DNA of 54,941 nucleotides from an uncultured Christensenella sp. (lineage in GTDB: Bacteria > Bacillota > Clostridia > Christensenellales > Borkfalkiaceae), in NCBI GenBank assembly GCA_910578195.1, contig CAJTOY010000010.1, positions 1-54,941 on the forward strand, read 5' to 3'. Below are positions 1 to 8,846 of this stretch, piece by piece (the stretch's first letter is position 1; each line of letters opens with the position of its first letter). The notes under the pieces are model-generated. The model was not told the DNA's origin. It worked only from the letters and a program-made list of their open reading frames with translations, and made no database searches. The translations under genes were made by a program, and so were the position numbers.

Positions 1-530
1 CAGATATGGAACGCGCACGCGCTTTTGAACTCGTCCGCGAAATACTCCGCTATATGTAAACACGCAATGCAGTGGTCTATCCAGAACTGCCTTATCTTCC
101 CGTCGGGGCTGGATAGCGTAAGTCCGTCCTTTACGTTTTTGTGTGAAAACATAGTAGGGTTGAAGTCTATCCCGTCCAGCCCGAGCTCCTTTGCAAACTT
201 CACCCATTCGGCAAAGTACTTAGGTGCGTATTTATCGCGGTCTACGTCCGCGCCTACCGCGTAGCTTGCGTGTAAATTCAATCTCTTCTTGCCGGGCATT
301 AAAGAAAACGCTTTCTTTATATCCGCTTTCAGTTCCTCGAAGTTCCTCGCCCTGCCGGGGTAATTGCCCGTCGTCTGTATGCCGCCGCTTAATTCTCCGC
401 CGCCGTCCAGCCCCACAACGTCGTCGCCCTGCCAACAGTGGATTGACACGGGGATAGCTTTGAGCTTTTTGATTGCCGCTTCCGTATCTATCCCGTATGC
501 CGCATATTCCTTTTTTGCTTGTTCATACAT
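1..530 (-). CDS. rhaA: L-rhamnose isomerase, N-terminal part (cut by window edge)
   Basis: Converts L-rhamnose to L-rhamnulose, the first cytoplasmic step of rhamnose breakdown. About 176 N-terminal residues are visible; the family is about 420 long, so the rest, including most metal ligands, lies outside the window. The visible part has the family's early IPVSIHCWQGDDV stretch and a block reading GIDFNPTMFSHKNVKDGLTLS, followed by SPDGKIRQFWIDHC. The ATG at 530 overlaps the rhaB stop codon by one base (TAATG), so translation is probably coupled to rhaB. Last visible gene of the minus-strand rhamnoside locus. The assignment is firm; integrity of the C-terminus cannot be judged. Confidence 0.95.
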   Translation of the reverse strand, partial: MYEQAKKEYAAYGIDTEAAIKKLKAIPVSIHCWQGDDVVGLDGGGELSGGIQTTGNYPGRARNFEELKADIKKAFSLMPGKKRLNLHASYAVGADVDRDKYAPKYFAEWVKFAKELGLDGIDFNPTMFSHKNVKDGLTLSSPDGKIRQFWIDHCIACLHIAEYFADEFKSACAFHI

Positions 531-1828
531 TATTGCACCTCTATTTGTAGTTTAAGATTTCCAAGTGCGGTTGCCTCGATAGGCAACGCACAAACTTTAA
601 TTTTGCAAACTTGTTCGGTTAGTTCGTTCAATAAACTATTCTTTGCCCCGCCGCCTACTATGTAAAGTGTATCGAAGTCTTTTCCGCTGTTTGCCTTTAA
701 TTCGTCCAAAGCGTCCATATAACTTATGGCAAGACTTAAAAATGCGCAACGGAAATAATCCGCTTCTGATTGCGGCTTGCATTCGAGCGCGCCGTCAAAC
801 GCTTCTTTCATACTTTTCGGCGCAAGGAACGAATTGTCGTTGACATCAACGTAAGCGTTGAACGTGCTTTGCCGTGCTTGCTCTACTATCTGCTGGAACG
901 GTTTGTCGGGACATAGCTCGCCGCGCAGACGGTTGACGACCCACATACCCATAATGTTCTTTTGGTATCTGACGTAACCCACGCCGCCCTCGTTTGAGTA
1001 GTTCGCCCTTCGGCTCTTTTCGTCCGTAATAGCTTGCGGCACTTTCAAGCCCAACAGCGACCACGTTCCGCTCGATATATAAGGACTGTTTCCGGTCATA
1101 GCTATGCCTTCGACTGCGCTCGCCGTATCGTGACTTGCACATAAAACGACTTCCGTTTGACCGCCGACCGCCCAAGCGATTTCGGGCAATAACAATCCGA
1201 CCCTCGTTCCCGACTGATAAAGTTGACCGAATAACCTTGTCGGCAGACCTAACGCAGATAAAATATCTTTGTCGTATTCTTTCGTTTCTGCATTTACCAG
1301 CCCCGTCGTCGTCGCGTTGGTATATTCGTGCATCTTCACGCCCGTAAGCAAGTAGTTGAGATATTCGGGTATCATCAAAAAATCATTGGCCCTATCCAAT
1401 CTACCCCGCTTCATATCGTCATAGAGTTGATAGACGGTGTTAAACGGTTGAAACTGTATGCCCGTTCTGCGATACAACTCTTCGAAAGACATCTTCCCGT
1501 GGACTTCGTCTATAACCGTCTCCGTGCGACTGTCCCTATATGCAAAACACGGACTCAGGGAGCGAATGCGGTTTACCAACACATAATCCACACCCCAAGT
1601 GTCAATCGCAAGAGATTTGATTTGTCCGTACTTCTTTATTGCGGCTTTAATGCCTTTTTTAACGTTTTCGAAAAGACTGTCAGTATCCCACACAAGACAG
1701 TTATTCTGCCTTTTCGTGCCGTTCGGGAAACGAAAAACCTCGTCGGTTTTTATTTCGTTATTTTCACGCCAACCGACGATATGCCGCCCGCTCGACGCAC
1801 CTATATCTATTGCCAAGTAATATTCCAT
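530..1828 (-). CDS. rhaB: Rhamnulokinase
   Basis: FGGY-family sugar kinase that phosphorylates L-rhamnulose to L-rhamnulose 1-phosphate with ATP in the cytoplasm. The N-terminus has the ATPase phosphate loop DIGASSGRHIVGW, then WGVDYVLV, a second ATPase-fold segment around ASHDTASAV and ISSGTWSLLG, and a late adenosine motif GGGAKNSLLNELT. Length (about 432 residues) is slightly short of the usual 470-490, and the C-terminus after EATALGN is unusual. An in-frame GTG lies four codons upstream at 1840, but the ATG at 1828 matches the usual family start. Neither start has a strong Shine-Dalgarno. It sits between the rhamnosidase gene and rhaA; no rhaD aldolase is visible inside the window. Confidence 0.93.
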   Translation of the reverse strand: MEYYLAIDIGASSGRHIVGWRENNEIKTDEVFRFPNGTKRQNNCLVWDTDSLFENVKKGIKAAIKKYGQIKSLAIDTWGVDYVLVNRIRSLSPCFAYRDSRTETVIDEVHGKMSFEELYRRTGIQFQPFNTVYQLYDDMKRGRLDRANDFLMIPEYLNYLLTGVKMHEYTNATTTGLVNAETKEYDKDILSALGLPTRLFGQLYQSGTRVGLLLPEIAWAVGGQTEVVLCASHDTASAVEGIAMTGNSPYISSGTWSLLGLKVPQAITDEKSRRANYSNEGGVGYVRYQKNIMGMWVVNRLRGELCPDKPFQQIVEQARQSTFNAYVDVNDNSFLAPKSMKEAFDGALECKPQSEADYFRCAFLSLAISYMDALDELKANSGKDFDTLYIVGGGAKNSLLNELTEQVCKIKVCALPIEATALGNLKLQIEVQ

Positions 1829-1872
1829 ATTCCACAACACATTAAGCTTTTTACACCACTATATTTTTGCAG

Positions 1873-4419
1873 TTAAAATGCGTATTTACCCGCGCCGACT
1901 ACTTGTCTATTACCGTCGGGCAAGATGACATCTGCCGTGCAGTTTGCGGGAATTTCTACGGTAAACTTATATCCTTTACACGTCTTTTCCCAACCGCTTG
2001 CAACCGTCCCGTAAATGCTTTGATAACTTGCTTTTGCGTGCGTGAGCGTTCCGCCCGGTACAGGCTTAATCACAAAATGGTTTTCGCCCGCAACGTTAAT
2101 TCCGCACATTACTCCAAACAGCCACTCGCAGACCGCGCCTTTGCTGTAATGGTTTAGCGAGGCAACGCCGCCTTGCGCTTCCGTGCCTTCCCAACTTTCC
2201 CAAATTGTCGTAGCTCCCATTTTCGGCATATATAGCCACCCCGGCATTTGCTCGTTTTCCAACAGCTTATAGGCGTATTCGGGATTTATTTCCGTTAAAA
2301 CGTATAGAATTAACGGCGTTGACAAAAAGCCCGTGCCTATTCTCCAACCGTAATTTTCAAGAGCCTTTACAAGCCGCTTTTTAGAGTACTCCGTTTCTTC
2401 TTTGTTCAGAAGGTTAAAATACAGCGGACGGACGAGCATAGCCTGCCTGTCGGTGTCGAGCGGATAATCCTTCGTTTTGCGAAGCGCGCGGTACGCTTGT
2501 TTTGTGCCGTCGGCGTACTTTCTATAAAGCGCAATATCTTCCGTCCTTTTAAGCGCGGTTGCAATCTTACACATAAGCTCCATTACATACGCTGTATATG
2601 CGGTGGAAACTTCGGGGTGCGGCAATACCATATCCGTCCATTTCATAGGGGACACGTCGGCGGGTTCTGCCCATTCGCCGTAACTCTGCCCGTAATTGAC
2701 CGCAAATTTTCTGTATTTATGCTTTAAGTGAATAGGCTTTGAAAGTACGGTTTTCTTTCCGCAACGCTTTATCATAAACTTTGCATAGCGTTTCATACCG
2801 TCGTAGTATTTCTCAAGCACTGATCTGTCGCCGTATTGTTTCCAAAGTTTATAAGGAATAATAACGCCCGCGTCCGACCAACCGACAGAGCCGTTCATCA
2901 TAGCCATATAAAAGTCCACTCCGCCCGCGGGCGCTATCTGCGGAAGTCTGCCGTTTTTCTTCTGCCAATCGTACATATCCCGCAAATACTTTTTCGCCAT
3001 ACTCCCGTAATCGAAAAAGCAACTTGCCGTGCCGACGAAGATTTGCGCGTCGCCCGACCAACCATGCCGCTCTCTCGTAGGGCAGTCGGTGGGGACGTCG
3101 GCGTGGTTGTTCTTTGCCGACCAACGCGTGTTTTCCACAAGCTTATTTATAAGTTCGTGCGAGCAGTCGAACGACAGCGTTTCGGGCATATCCGAATAGA
3201 CCGCAACAGCCGTGAAATCTTCGGGGTTGTATTCTACTTCCGTTTCGATTAAAACGTACTGAAAGCCGAATATCGCAAACTTGGTTTTGTAGTCGTTTGC
3301 GCCGTCTTTGCAAGTATAAATAACTTGCTGCAAGGGCGTTACTTTCGTGCCTTTCCTGTTGCGGCATTGAATGTTGACTTGCGTAAATTCGCCGTCCTTA
3401 TCGAGCAATTCCCCGAAACGCAGTTTTATCTTTTGTCCTTTCTTCGCATTAAGCGAAAACTTAATATATCCCGTAAGATTTTGTCCGAAATCGAGTACGG
3501 TTGCGCCCTTCGGCGTTTTTATGAGCCTCGGCTTGAACGTTTCGTGTTCGGTAACGGATACGTTGTTTGAAGCCGTGGGAATCACGTTGCACTTGACAAC
3601 CTTTGCTTTACCGCTATAAGTCGGCGTGCGGTATGCTTCCAACACTTCGCCGTCCTTGTTGTCCGCAAAGCGGATTGCGCCGTCGTTACTCCAAGCCCAC
3701 GTTCCGTCCGAACACACCGTGGTTATTTTTCCGTCCTGTCCGATTAGTTCCAACTGCGCGTAGAGTTTGGTTTGCGTACCGTATTGGTTTTTAATTCCCC
3801 ACGCGCCGCAGCTTCCCCTGTACCAACCGTCGGCAAGCTCCACCGTCAAGTCGTTTGCGCCGCTGTTTATAAGTTCGGTTACGTCGCAGGTCTGCAACTG
3901 AATACGCTTTGTATAATCGGTATGCCCCGGCGCAAGTCGGAAATCGCCCACGCGTTTGCCGTTTAGCCTTGCCTCGTAAATTCCGCAAGCCGTAATGTAA
4001 AGCCGCGCGCGCCGAACGCATATTGCCGTAAAGGTCTTTTTGAAGCAATCGACGGGATAGCGTTTTTTCTTGTTTACGGAATAGTTGCCGCTTATCCATT
4101 TCGCCGTAAAATCGGTTTGTTTAAGCAGTCCCGTTTCGAAGAACGCCGACGAGCTTTCGCCCTCTTTATCGCTCTCGTCCCAAAGCGTAACGCGCCACTC
4201 TACTTTTTGGCGGCTTACAAGCGTGTGGGGGTATTCGGCATGCATGCCGTCCGAACGCACCTTACCGCTATCCCAAACAGCCTTGCCGTCAGACATTGCA
4301 ATGATACGGTACGCCGACTGTTTTACGCCGCCCTCGCAGTTCCACGAAAGACGCGGTCTTTGAATATCTATCCCTACGGGATTATATAAATATTCGCATT
4401 TAAGATTTGTTGCCTTCAT
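1873..4419 (-). CDS. GH78 alpha-L-rhamnosidase
   Basis: Hydrolyses terminal alpha-L-rhamnose from plant glycosides or oligosaccharides, probably in the cytoplasm, since no signal peptide is seen. The 848 residues fit the usual layout: N-terminal fibronectin-like domain (about 1-100), Bac_rhamnosid_N beta domains (about 105-400), an (alpha/alpha)6 catalytic barrel (about 415-760) and a C-terminal beta domain. The catalytic block DCPTRERHGWSGD (about 445-457) keeps the acidic residues known from Bacillus RhaB (Asp567, Glu572, Asp579), and a later GATTIWESWEG supplies the conserved distal Glu. A GGAG-type ribosome binding site precedes the ATG, 13 bases after the transporter stop. The released rhamnose would feed RhaA and RhaB next door. 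Confidence 0.95.
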   Translation of the reverse strand: MKATNLKCEYLYNPVGIDIQRPRLSWNCEGGVKQSAYRIIAMSDGKAVWDSGKVRSDGMHAEYPHTLVSRQKVEWRVTLWDESDKEGESSSAFFETGLLKQTDFTAKWISGNYSVNKKKRYPVDCFKKTFTAICVRRARLYITACGIYEARLNGKRVGDFRLAPGHTDYTKRIQLQTCDVTELINSGANDLTVELADGWYRGSCGAWGIKNQYGTQTKLYAQLELIGQDGKITTVCSDGTWAWSNDGAIRFADNKDGEVLEAYRTPTYSGKAKVVKCNVIPTASNNVSVTEHETFKPRLIKTPKGATVLDFGQNLTGYIKFSLNAKKGQKIKLRFGELLDKDGEFTQVNIQCRNRKGTKVTPLQQVIYTCKDGANDYKTKFAIFGFQYVLIETEVEYNPEDFTAVAVYSDMPETLSFDCSHELINKLVENTRWSAKNNHADVPTDCPTRERHGWSGDAQIFVGTASCFFDYGSMAKKYLRDMYDWQKKNGRLPQIAPAGGVDFYMAMMNGSVGWSDAGVIIPYKLWKQYGDRSVLEKYYDGMKRYAKFMIKRCGKKTVLSKPIHLKHKYRKFAVNYGQSYGEWAEPADVSPMKWTDMVLPHPEVSTAYTAYVMELMCKIATALKRTEDIALYRKYADGTKQAYRALRKTKDYPLDTDRQAMLVRPLYFNLLNKEETEYSKKRLVKALENYGWRIGTGFLSTPLILYVLTEINPEYAYKLLENEQMPGWLYMPKMGATTIWESWEGTEAQGGVASLNHYSKGAVCEWLFGVMCGINVAGENHFVIKPVPGGTLTHAKASYQSIYGTVASGWEKTCKGYKFTVEIPANCTADVILPDGNRQVVGAGKYAF

Positions 4420-4431
4420 TCCGCTACTCCG

Positions 4432-6297
4432 TTATTTTTGCCTTGCGGCAAGTTCGGCTTGAATTTTTTTATAATACGTTTCGCCTTTTTCAAGTTCTGC
4501 CGCCCAAGCCGCGGACTCCCGTTCTTGCCGCTTATTTGCTCTTTCTTCACGGGCGGCGAGCTGTTCGGGCGTGAGTTTGGCAAGTTTAGCCGCACGTTTT
4601 TCTTCGGCTTTCTTTAATTTAGCCGCCGCTTTTTCGTCCGCAAGGCGTTTCTTTTCAGCTTGCTTTGCGCGATTTTCCGCAACCGCTTTATTATGCTTTT
4701 CGAGTTCGGCTTCATAGTCCAAGCCCTTTTTCCCGCACTTCACTTTGAGTTCTTCGGCAAAAATTCTTTCGCTTTCTTCCAGGAAATTCTTTTCGTCGAT
4801 TTCCGCTTGAATTTCGGGTGCGACCCATTCTTCGCCGCGTGCTTCGGTTGCCGCTTTTTGTCTTTCGCGTATCATTGTCTGTTTACGGGTTATAGTCTTT
4901 TCCACCGAAAGGAATACAAGCAAGCCCGCAAGAATTACCCCCGTTATCGTTTCAAGCCCTACGAATGAGAAAGTAATAACATCAAGCACGGACTTCGACT
5001 GGGTTGCGGCAATCGTAACGCCGTCGACAATCTCTGGAGCGACATACCCCGCGCCCGAAATCATAGCGTTGAATACGGACGTTGCAACACCGACTATTGC
5101 AACCGCAATGATATTATAAACGGACATTGCCGTGCCGTCGCAACGGATGCCGCTTTTCCATTCTATATGGTCAAGCCCGTCGGCAAAAAGAGCCATAAAG
5201 ACGTACGCGCAGGGAAGTCCGCCGATATTTTTAATAAATTGACCCACAAGCACTATATATAAATTAGTAGGCATCATCCAGCAAATCGCGCTGCCCAAAG
5301 CATAAAGAAGAAATCCGACGAGCGTTACGTTGCGCTTGCCGAATTTTTTAGCCAGCGGCCAAACGGCAAACACTCCGATACCCATAGGGATACCTCCGAT
5401 AACGGATACGAGCGTCTGCGTAATTCCGTCGTTATACGTCCCCAAAACGTAATTGCAATAATAGACAAGTCCAAGATTTTTAAGCGACGAAGCGAAAGTG
5501 TATATGAGGAAGTAAAAAAACATTACTATCATATATTTGTCGGTAAGCACTATTTTAAGCTGGGTTAAGAAGGGTATCTTTTTTTCGCCTTCCGCTGCCT
5601 GTTCTTCGGTTACACGCTCCTTCGTAAAGTAGTATTCAAGAAGAGTCAAAGGCAAAGCCATTCCCGCAAGGACGCCCATAACGATAATCCACAACGATTT
5701 ATCTACGCCGAGCATAGGCATAATCGCCATGGGGAATACGAGAGCGACCAAAATACCGCTCATCATTATCGTGGAAATCTGGTTGAATACCGAAAGCCCG
5801 CCGCGCTGAACCGTATTGCGGGTCGAAAGCGGACACATTAAATTGTGGCTCATATTGTAAATCGTATAAGCAAGCGAATAGAAAAGGTTATATGAAATCA
5901 TTACCCAAACGATTTGCAACGTCTGATTGCCGCTCGGAACCAAAAACAGAAGCAGTCCCGTAACAAACAAAAGCGGCGCGGAAAGAAGCAGCCACGGACG
6001 CGCTTTCCCTTGCTTCGTTTTGGTGCGGTCTATTATGTAACCCATAACTACGTTTGTTATTGCGTCAAGAACTTTCGACACAAGCGGGAACACAACGAGA
6101 AACAATCCGCCCCAAACGGTAGTCAGTTTCAGAACGTCGGTATAATAGACGTTCAGATATGTAGCGAGGACGGCGTTCAATAAAAGCGCGCCGCACGGGC
6201 CGAGCAAATAGCCGAGCCACTTCTCTTTTCCCTCAACGTTTTTGGAATGAACTTTACTGTTGAAAATTCTTCCGCTCAATAATTTCCCCGATTGCAT
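4432..6297 (-). CDS. GPH-family sugar:cation symporter with long charged C-terminal tail
   Basis: Membrane transporter of the glycoside-pentoside-hexuronide type (MFS fold, MelB-like) and the likely importer of rhamnose-containing sugars for this locus. About 12 hydrophobic segments fill residues 25-475, beginning KEKWLGYLLGPCGALLLN and including the early DAITNVVMGYIIDRTKTKQGKARPW loop typical of the family (quoted in two parts: DAITNVVMGYIIDRT and KTKQGKARPW). After about residue 480 comes an unusual tail of some 140 residues rich in Lys, Glu, Ala and Arg, predicted to be a cytoplasmic coiled coil; ordinary members end near 460-480. The ATG follows the GH3 stop directly (TAA-ATG), with a GGAGG site inside the GH3 coding end. 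The substrate is inferred from neighbours only. Confidence 0.88.
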   Translation of the reverse strand: MQSGKLLSGRIFNSKVHSKNVEGKEKWLGYLLGPCGALLLNAVLATYLNVYYTDVLKLTTVWGGLFLVVFPLVSKVLDAITNVVMGYIIDRTKTKQGKARPWLLLSAPLLFVTGLLLFLVPSGNQTLQIVWVMISYNLFYSLAYTIYNMSHNLMCPLSTRNTVQRGGLSVFNQISTIMMSGILVALVFPMAIMPMLGVDKSLWIIVMGVLAGMALPLTLLEYYFTKERVTEEQAAEGEKKIPFLTQLKIVLTDKYMIVMFFYFLIYTFASSLKNLGLVYYCNYVLGTYNDGITQTLVSVIGGIPMGIGVFAVWPLAKKFGKRNVTLVGFLLYALGSAICWMMPTNLYIVLVGQFIKNIGGLPCAYVFMALFADGLDHIEWKSGIRCDGTAMSVYNIIAVAIVGVATSVFNAMISGAGYVAPEIVDGVTIAATQSKSVLDVITFSFVGLETITGVILAGLLVFLSVEKTITRKQTMIRERQKAATEARGEEWVAPEIQAEIDEKNFLEESERIFAEELKVKCGKKGLDYEAELEKHNKAVAENRAKQAEKKRLADEKAAAKLKKAEEKRAAKLAKLTPEQLAAREERANKRQERESAAWAAELEKGETYYKKIQAELAARQK

Positions 6298-8736
6298 TTA
6301 CTTATCCTCCTTATCCTTCGGCAACGCCGGAACGTTTATTTTAGTGCAGAAGCACTTTACTCCCTTGATTAAATGCCCGTTTGCAAGATTTACAAAGCCC
6401 GTTGCAAAATTGTACGGGCAACTCTTTCCCGCAGACATCGACATCGTAATTATCGAATTGCTTTCGAGTATGCGTTTTAAAAACATTGCGCCCTTTATTT
6501 TATTGTCGCGTTCCGCTCCTTCTGGAAGTTTCTTCGCCTTTTTCATATCCTTTTTGGCAACCGACAGAACGGAGTTGAACAGAATTCTTCCCATAACCGT
6601 CTGCCGCAAATCGGTAAATCGGCTTTCCAAATGTATCGGCTTTTCAGGCGGCAGCGGCGGGATTTTCAGTCCGGACATTTGCTCGAACAGCGAATCGCTG
6701 ATTTTTTCTAATTGCGCCGACTTATAAATTGCACTGACTTCATCCGAATACGGCGATGCGGTTTCTTCGCCTTTCAGCGTAATAGCTTTATTTAATTTCA
6801 AGGTTTGGCAATCGGAACATAATTCAAAGTCGTATTCGCCGCCCTGCAATATAAAGCGGTTTTCCTTTACGTTCCAATACCGCAAATCGTCTTTCTCGAC
6901 GGTTATGGTAACTTTTTTACTCTCCCCCGCTTTCAAGTATACCTTTGTAAAGCCTTTCAGTTCTTTAAGCGGTTTGAACACCCCGTCCCGCGGCGCTTTC
7001 ACATATAGCTGAACGATTTCCGCGCCGTCATACTTGCCTTTGTTTACGATCTCGCAAGACACATTTATTTCCGTTTCTGTTTCGCTTGTTTCTATCGCCC
7101 GATAATCGAACGACGTATAAGAAAGTCCGTAACCGAACGGATATCGCACTTTTTTGTCGGCGGTTAAATAATAACGGTAGCCGACGAAAACACTTTCCTT
7201 ATAAATCTCGCTTCTTGTCTTTCCGAACTCTTTTCCGAACGGCACGTCGTCATAGCTTACCGCCCACGTTTCGGCAAGTTTGCCGCAAGGCGTCTTATCT
7301 CCGAATACAAGCTGCGCCATTGCCGTTCCGCCGTTCTGCCCCGGCAAGTACATATTTAATATGCCATGCACCTTATCGGCAAACGTAAGCTCCACGGGCG
7401 AACCGCCGTAGAGAATGACGATAATCTTTTTACCCGTCTTTGTAAGCGCGTCAATGAGTGCAAGCTGGTTTTCGGGCAAACGCATATTTTCTCTGTCCGC
7501 GCCCTCGCTTTCAACGTAATCTGTAAGCCCCGCAAACACCAATATTTTCTCATATCCGCTTGCAAGCGCAACCGCTTCTTTTATAAGTTTTTCGTCGGGC
7601 GCAAGCTGATTTTCCTTGTAACCTTTGGCGTACTTATAATTAACTTTCTTCTCGTCAAACGCAGTCTTGGGCGTGGAAAGGAACGTCGGATTTATCATAG
7701 AACTGCCCGCCCCCTGATAGCGCGGCTTTTCAAAAAGTTCTCCCGCTACAAGGTAACTTCCGTCCTTTGCAAGCGGCAACACCCCGTCGTTTTTGAGAAG
7801 CACTGCGCAATCGGCGGCTATCTCTGCGGCAAGCGCATTGTGCGCCGCAAAGTCGGCTTCACGCTTTTTGTTGTTTTCGTGCTTTTCAACAAGTCGCAGC
7901 ACGTTTTCTACCGCTTTGTCAAGGGCTGTCATTGCGAGCGTTCCGTCCGCAACGCCGTCGATTATCCACTTGCGGCAAATATCGGTATCGCCCGGCATTT
8001 CCAAATCGAGTCCCGCGCGGAGCATTTCAAGCCTGTCGTGCGTCGCGCCCCAATCGGTCATAACCAATCCGTCGAAGCCCCACTCTCTGCGCAAAACGTC
8101 GGTCAACAACCATTTGTTCTGACAGCAATACGTTCCGTTTATTTTATTGTAGGCGCACATCAAAGTTTGCGGCTTGCTTTCCTTTACGATGATTTCAAAG
8201 GGCTTTAAGTACAGTTCGCGTATCGCCCTCATATCGCAAACGGAATCGCCCATAAAGCGGAAGTTTTCGCTGTTGTTTAGCGCAAAATGCTTAACCGAAA
8301 CGCCCGTACCGTTTTTCTGCACGCCCTTTACTTCCGCCGCCGCCATTTTGCCCGCAAGATACGGGTCTTCCGAAAAATACTCGAAGTTGCGGCCCGCCAG
8401 TGGATTGCGCTTAATATTCGTTCCGGGACCGAGCAAAACGTTGACGCCGTAATGCGCACACTCTTCCCCGATAGCAACGCCCATTTTATAGGTGTTTTCA
8501 ATATTCCAGCTCGAAGCCGTCGCCACCGCCGTAGGGAAGCAAGTCGCAGGCTCGCTGCCCGCAACGCCGTTATCCCCGCCTTCCGATTGCACGCGTAGTC
8601 CGTGCGGGCCGTCCGACATTCGGACGGAAGGAATGCCCAATCTCGGCACGGGATTGGTGTACATAAAGTCCGCGCCCGCAACCAAAGCCGCTTTTTCTTC
8701 TACCGTCAATTCTCTTAAAAGCCTTTGAATATCCAT
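6298..8736 (-). CDS. GH3 beta-glucosidase-type glycoside hydrolase
   Basis: Glycoside hydrolase of family 3, probably cleaving beta-glucosides released from rhamnoglucosides; cytoplasmic, as no signal peptide is visible. The order is a TIM-barrel domain with KHFALNNSE and the nucleophile block LVMTDWGATHDR, an alpha/beta sandwich with AGLTDYVESEGADRE and YLPGQNGG, and a C-terminal fibronectin-like domain (FGYGLSYTSFDY then GAEIVQLYVKAP). The tail after about residue 700 is longer than usual. An ATG seven codons upstream (8757) is less likely: the AAGGAAG just inside it is a good ribosome binding site placed 10 bases before the ATG at 8736. First gene of the minus-strand rhamnoside operon, divergent from the AraC-type regulator. 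Confidence 0.94.
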   Translation of the reverse strand: MDIQRLLRELTVEEKAALVAGADFMYTNPVPRLGIPSVRMSDGPHGLRVQSEGGDNGVAGSEPATCFPTAVATASSWNIENTYKMGVAIGEECAHYGVNVLLGPGTNIKRNPLAGRNFEYFSEDPYLAGKMAAAEVKGVQKNGTGVSVKHFALNNSENFRFMGDSVCDMRAIRELYLKPFEIIVKESKPQTLMCAYNKINGTYCCQNKWLLTDVLRREWGFDGLVMTDWGATHDRLEMLRAGLDLEMPGDTDICRKWIIDGVADGTLAMTALDKAVENVLRLVEKHENNKKREADFAAHNALAAEIAADCAVLLKNDGVLPLAKDGSYLVAGELFEKPRYQGAGSSMINPTFLSTPKTAFDEKKVNYKYAKGYKENQLAPDEKLIKEAVALASGYEKILVFAGLTDYVESEGADRENMRLPENQLALIDALTKTGKKIIVILYGGSPVELTFADKVHGILNMYLPGQNGGTAMAQLVFGDKTPCGKLAETWAVSYDDVPFGKEFGKTRSEIYKESVFVGYRYYLTADKKVRYPFGYGLSYTSFDYRAIETSETETEINVSCEIVNKGKYDGAEIVQLYVKAPRDGVFKPLKELKGFTKVYLKAGESKKVTITVEKDDLRYWNVKENRFILQGGEYDFELCSDCQTLKLNKAITLKGEETASPYSDEVSAIYKSAQLEKISDSLFEQMSGLKIPPLPPEKPIHLESRFTDLRQTVMGRILFNSVLSVAKKDMKKAKKLPEGAERDNKIKGAMFLKRILESNSIITMSMSAGKSCPYNFATGFVNLANGHLIKGVKCFCTKINVPALPKDKEDK

Positions 8737-8768
8737 AAAAATGATACTTCCTTTCATTTTATGTATAA

Positions 8769-8774
8769 ATTATA
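8769..8774 (-). promoter_or_regulatory. Candidate -10 box for the rhamnoside operon
   Basis: TATAAT on the minus strand, 33 bases before the GH3 start codon. No TTGACA-like -35 box lies 16-18 bases upstream, which fits a promoter that needs an activator such as the divergent AraC-family protein. No cre-like site was recognised. Confidence 0.5.
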
Positions 8775-8795
8775 ACAGAACATATCATAAATTTC

Positions 8796-8824
8796 TTGCA
8801 CAATTATTCTAATTATATTATAAT
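8796..8824 (+). promoter_or_regulatory. Promoter of the AraC-type regulator with overlapping inverted repeat
   Basis: TTGCAC (8796-8801), 17 bases, TATAAT (8819-8824). An inverted repeat CAATTAT (8801-8807) / ATAATTG (8820-8826) spans the spacer and both boxes and could be an operator, for example for autoregulation. AT-richness makes the repeat less certain than the promoter. Confidence 0.75.
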
Positions 8825-8846
8825 TGTTTTAACTTTGGGGGGATAT

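Noticed and set aside
7366..8208. A 280-codon open frame opposite the GH3 gene
   Set aside because: No ribosome binding site or protein-like pattern; the opposite strand encodes conserved GH3 motifs throughout.
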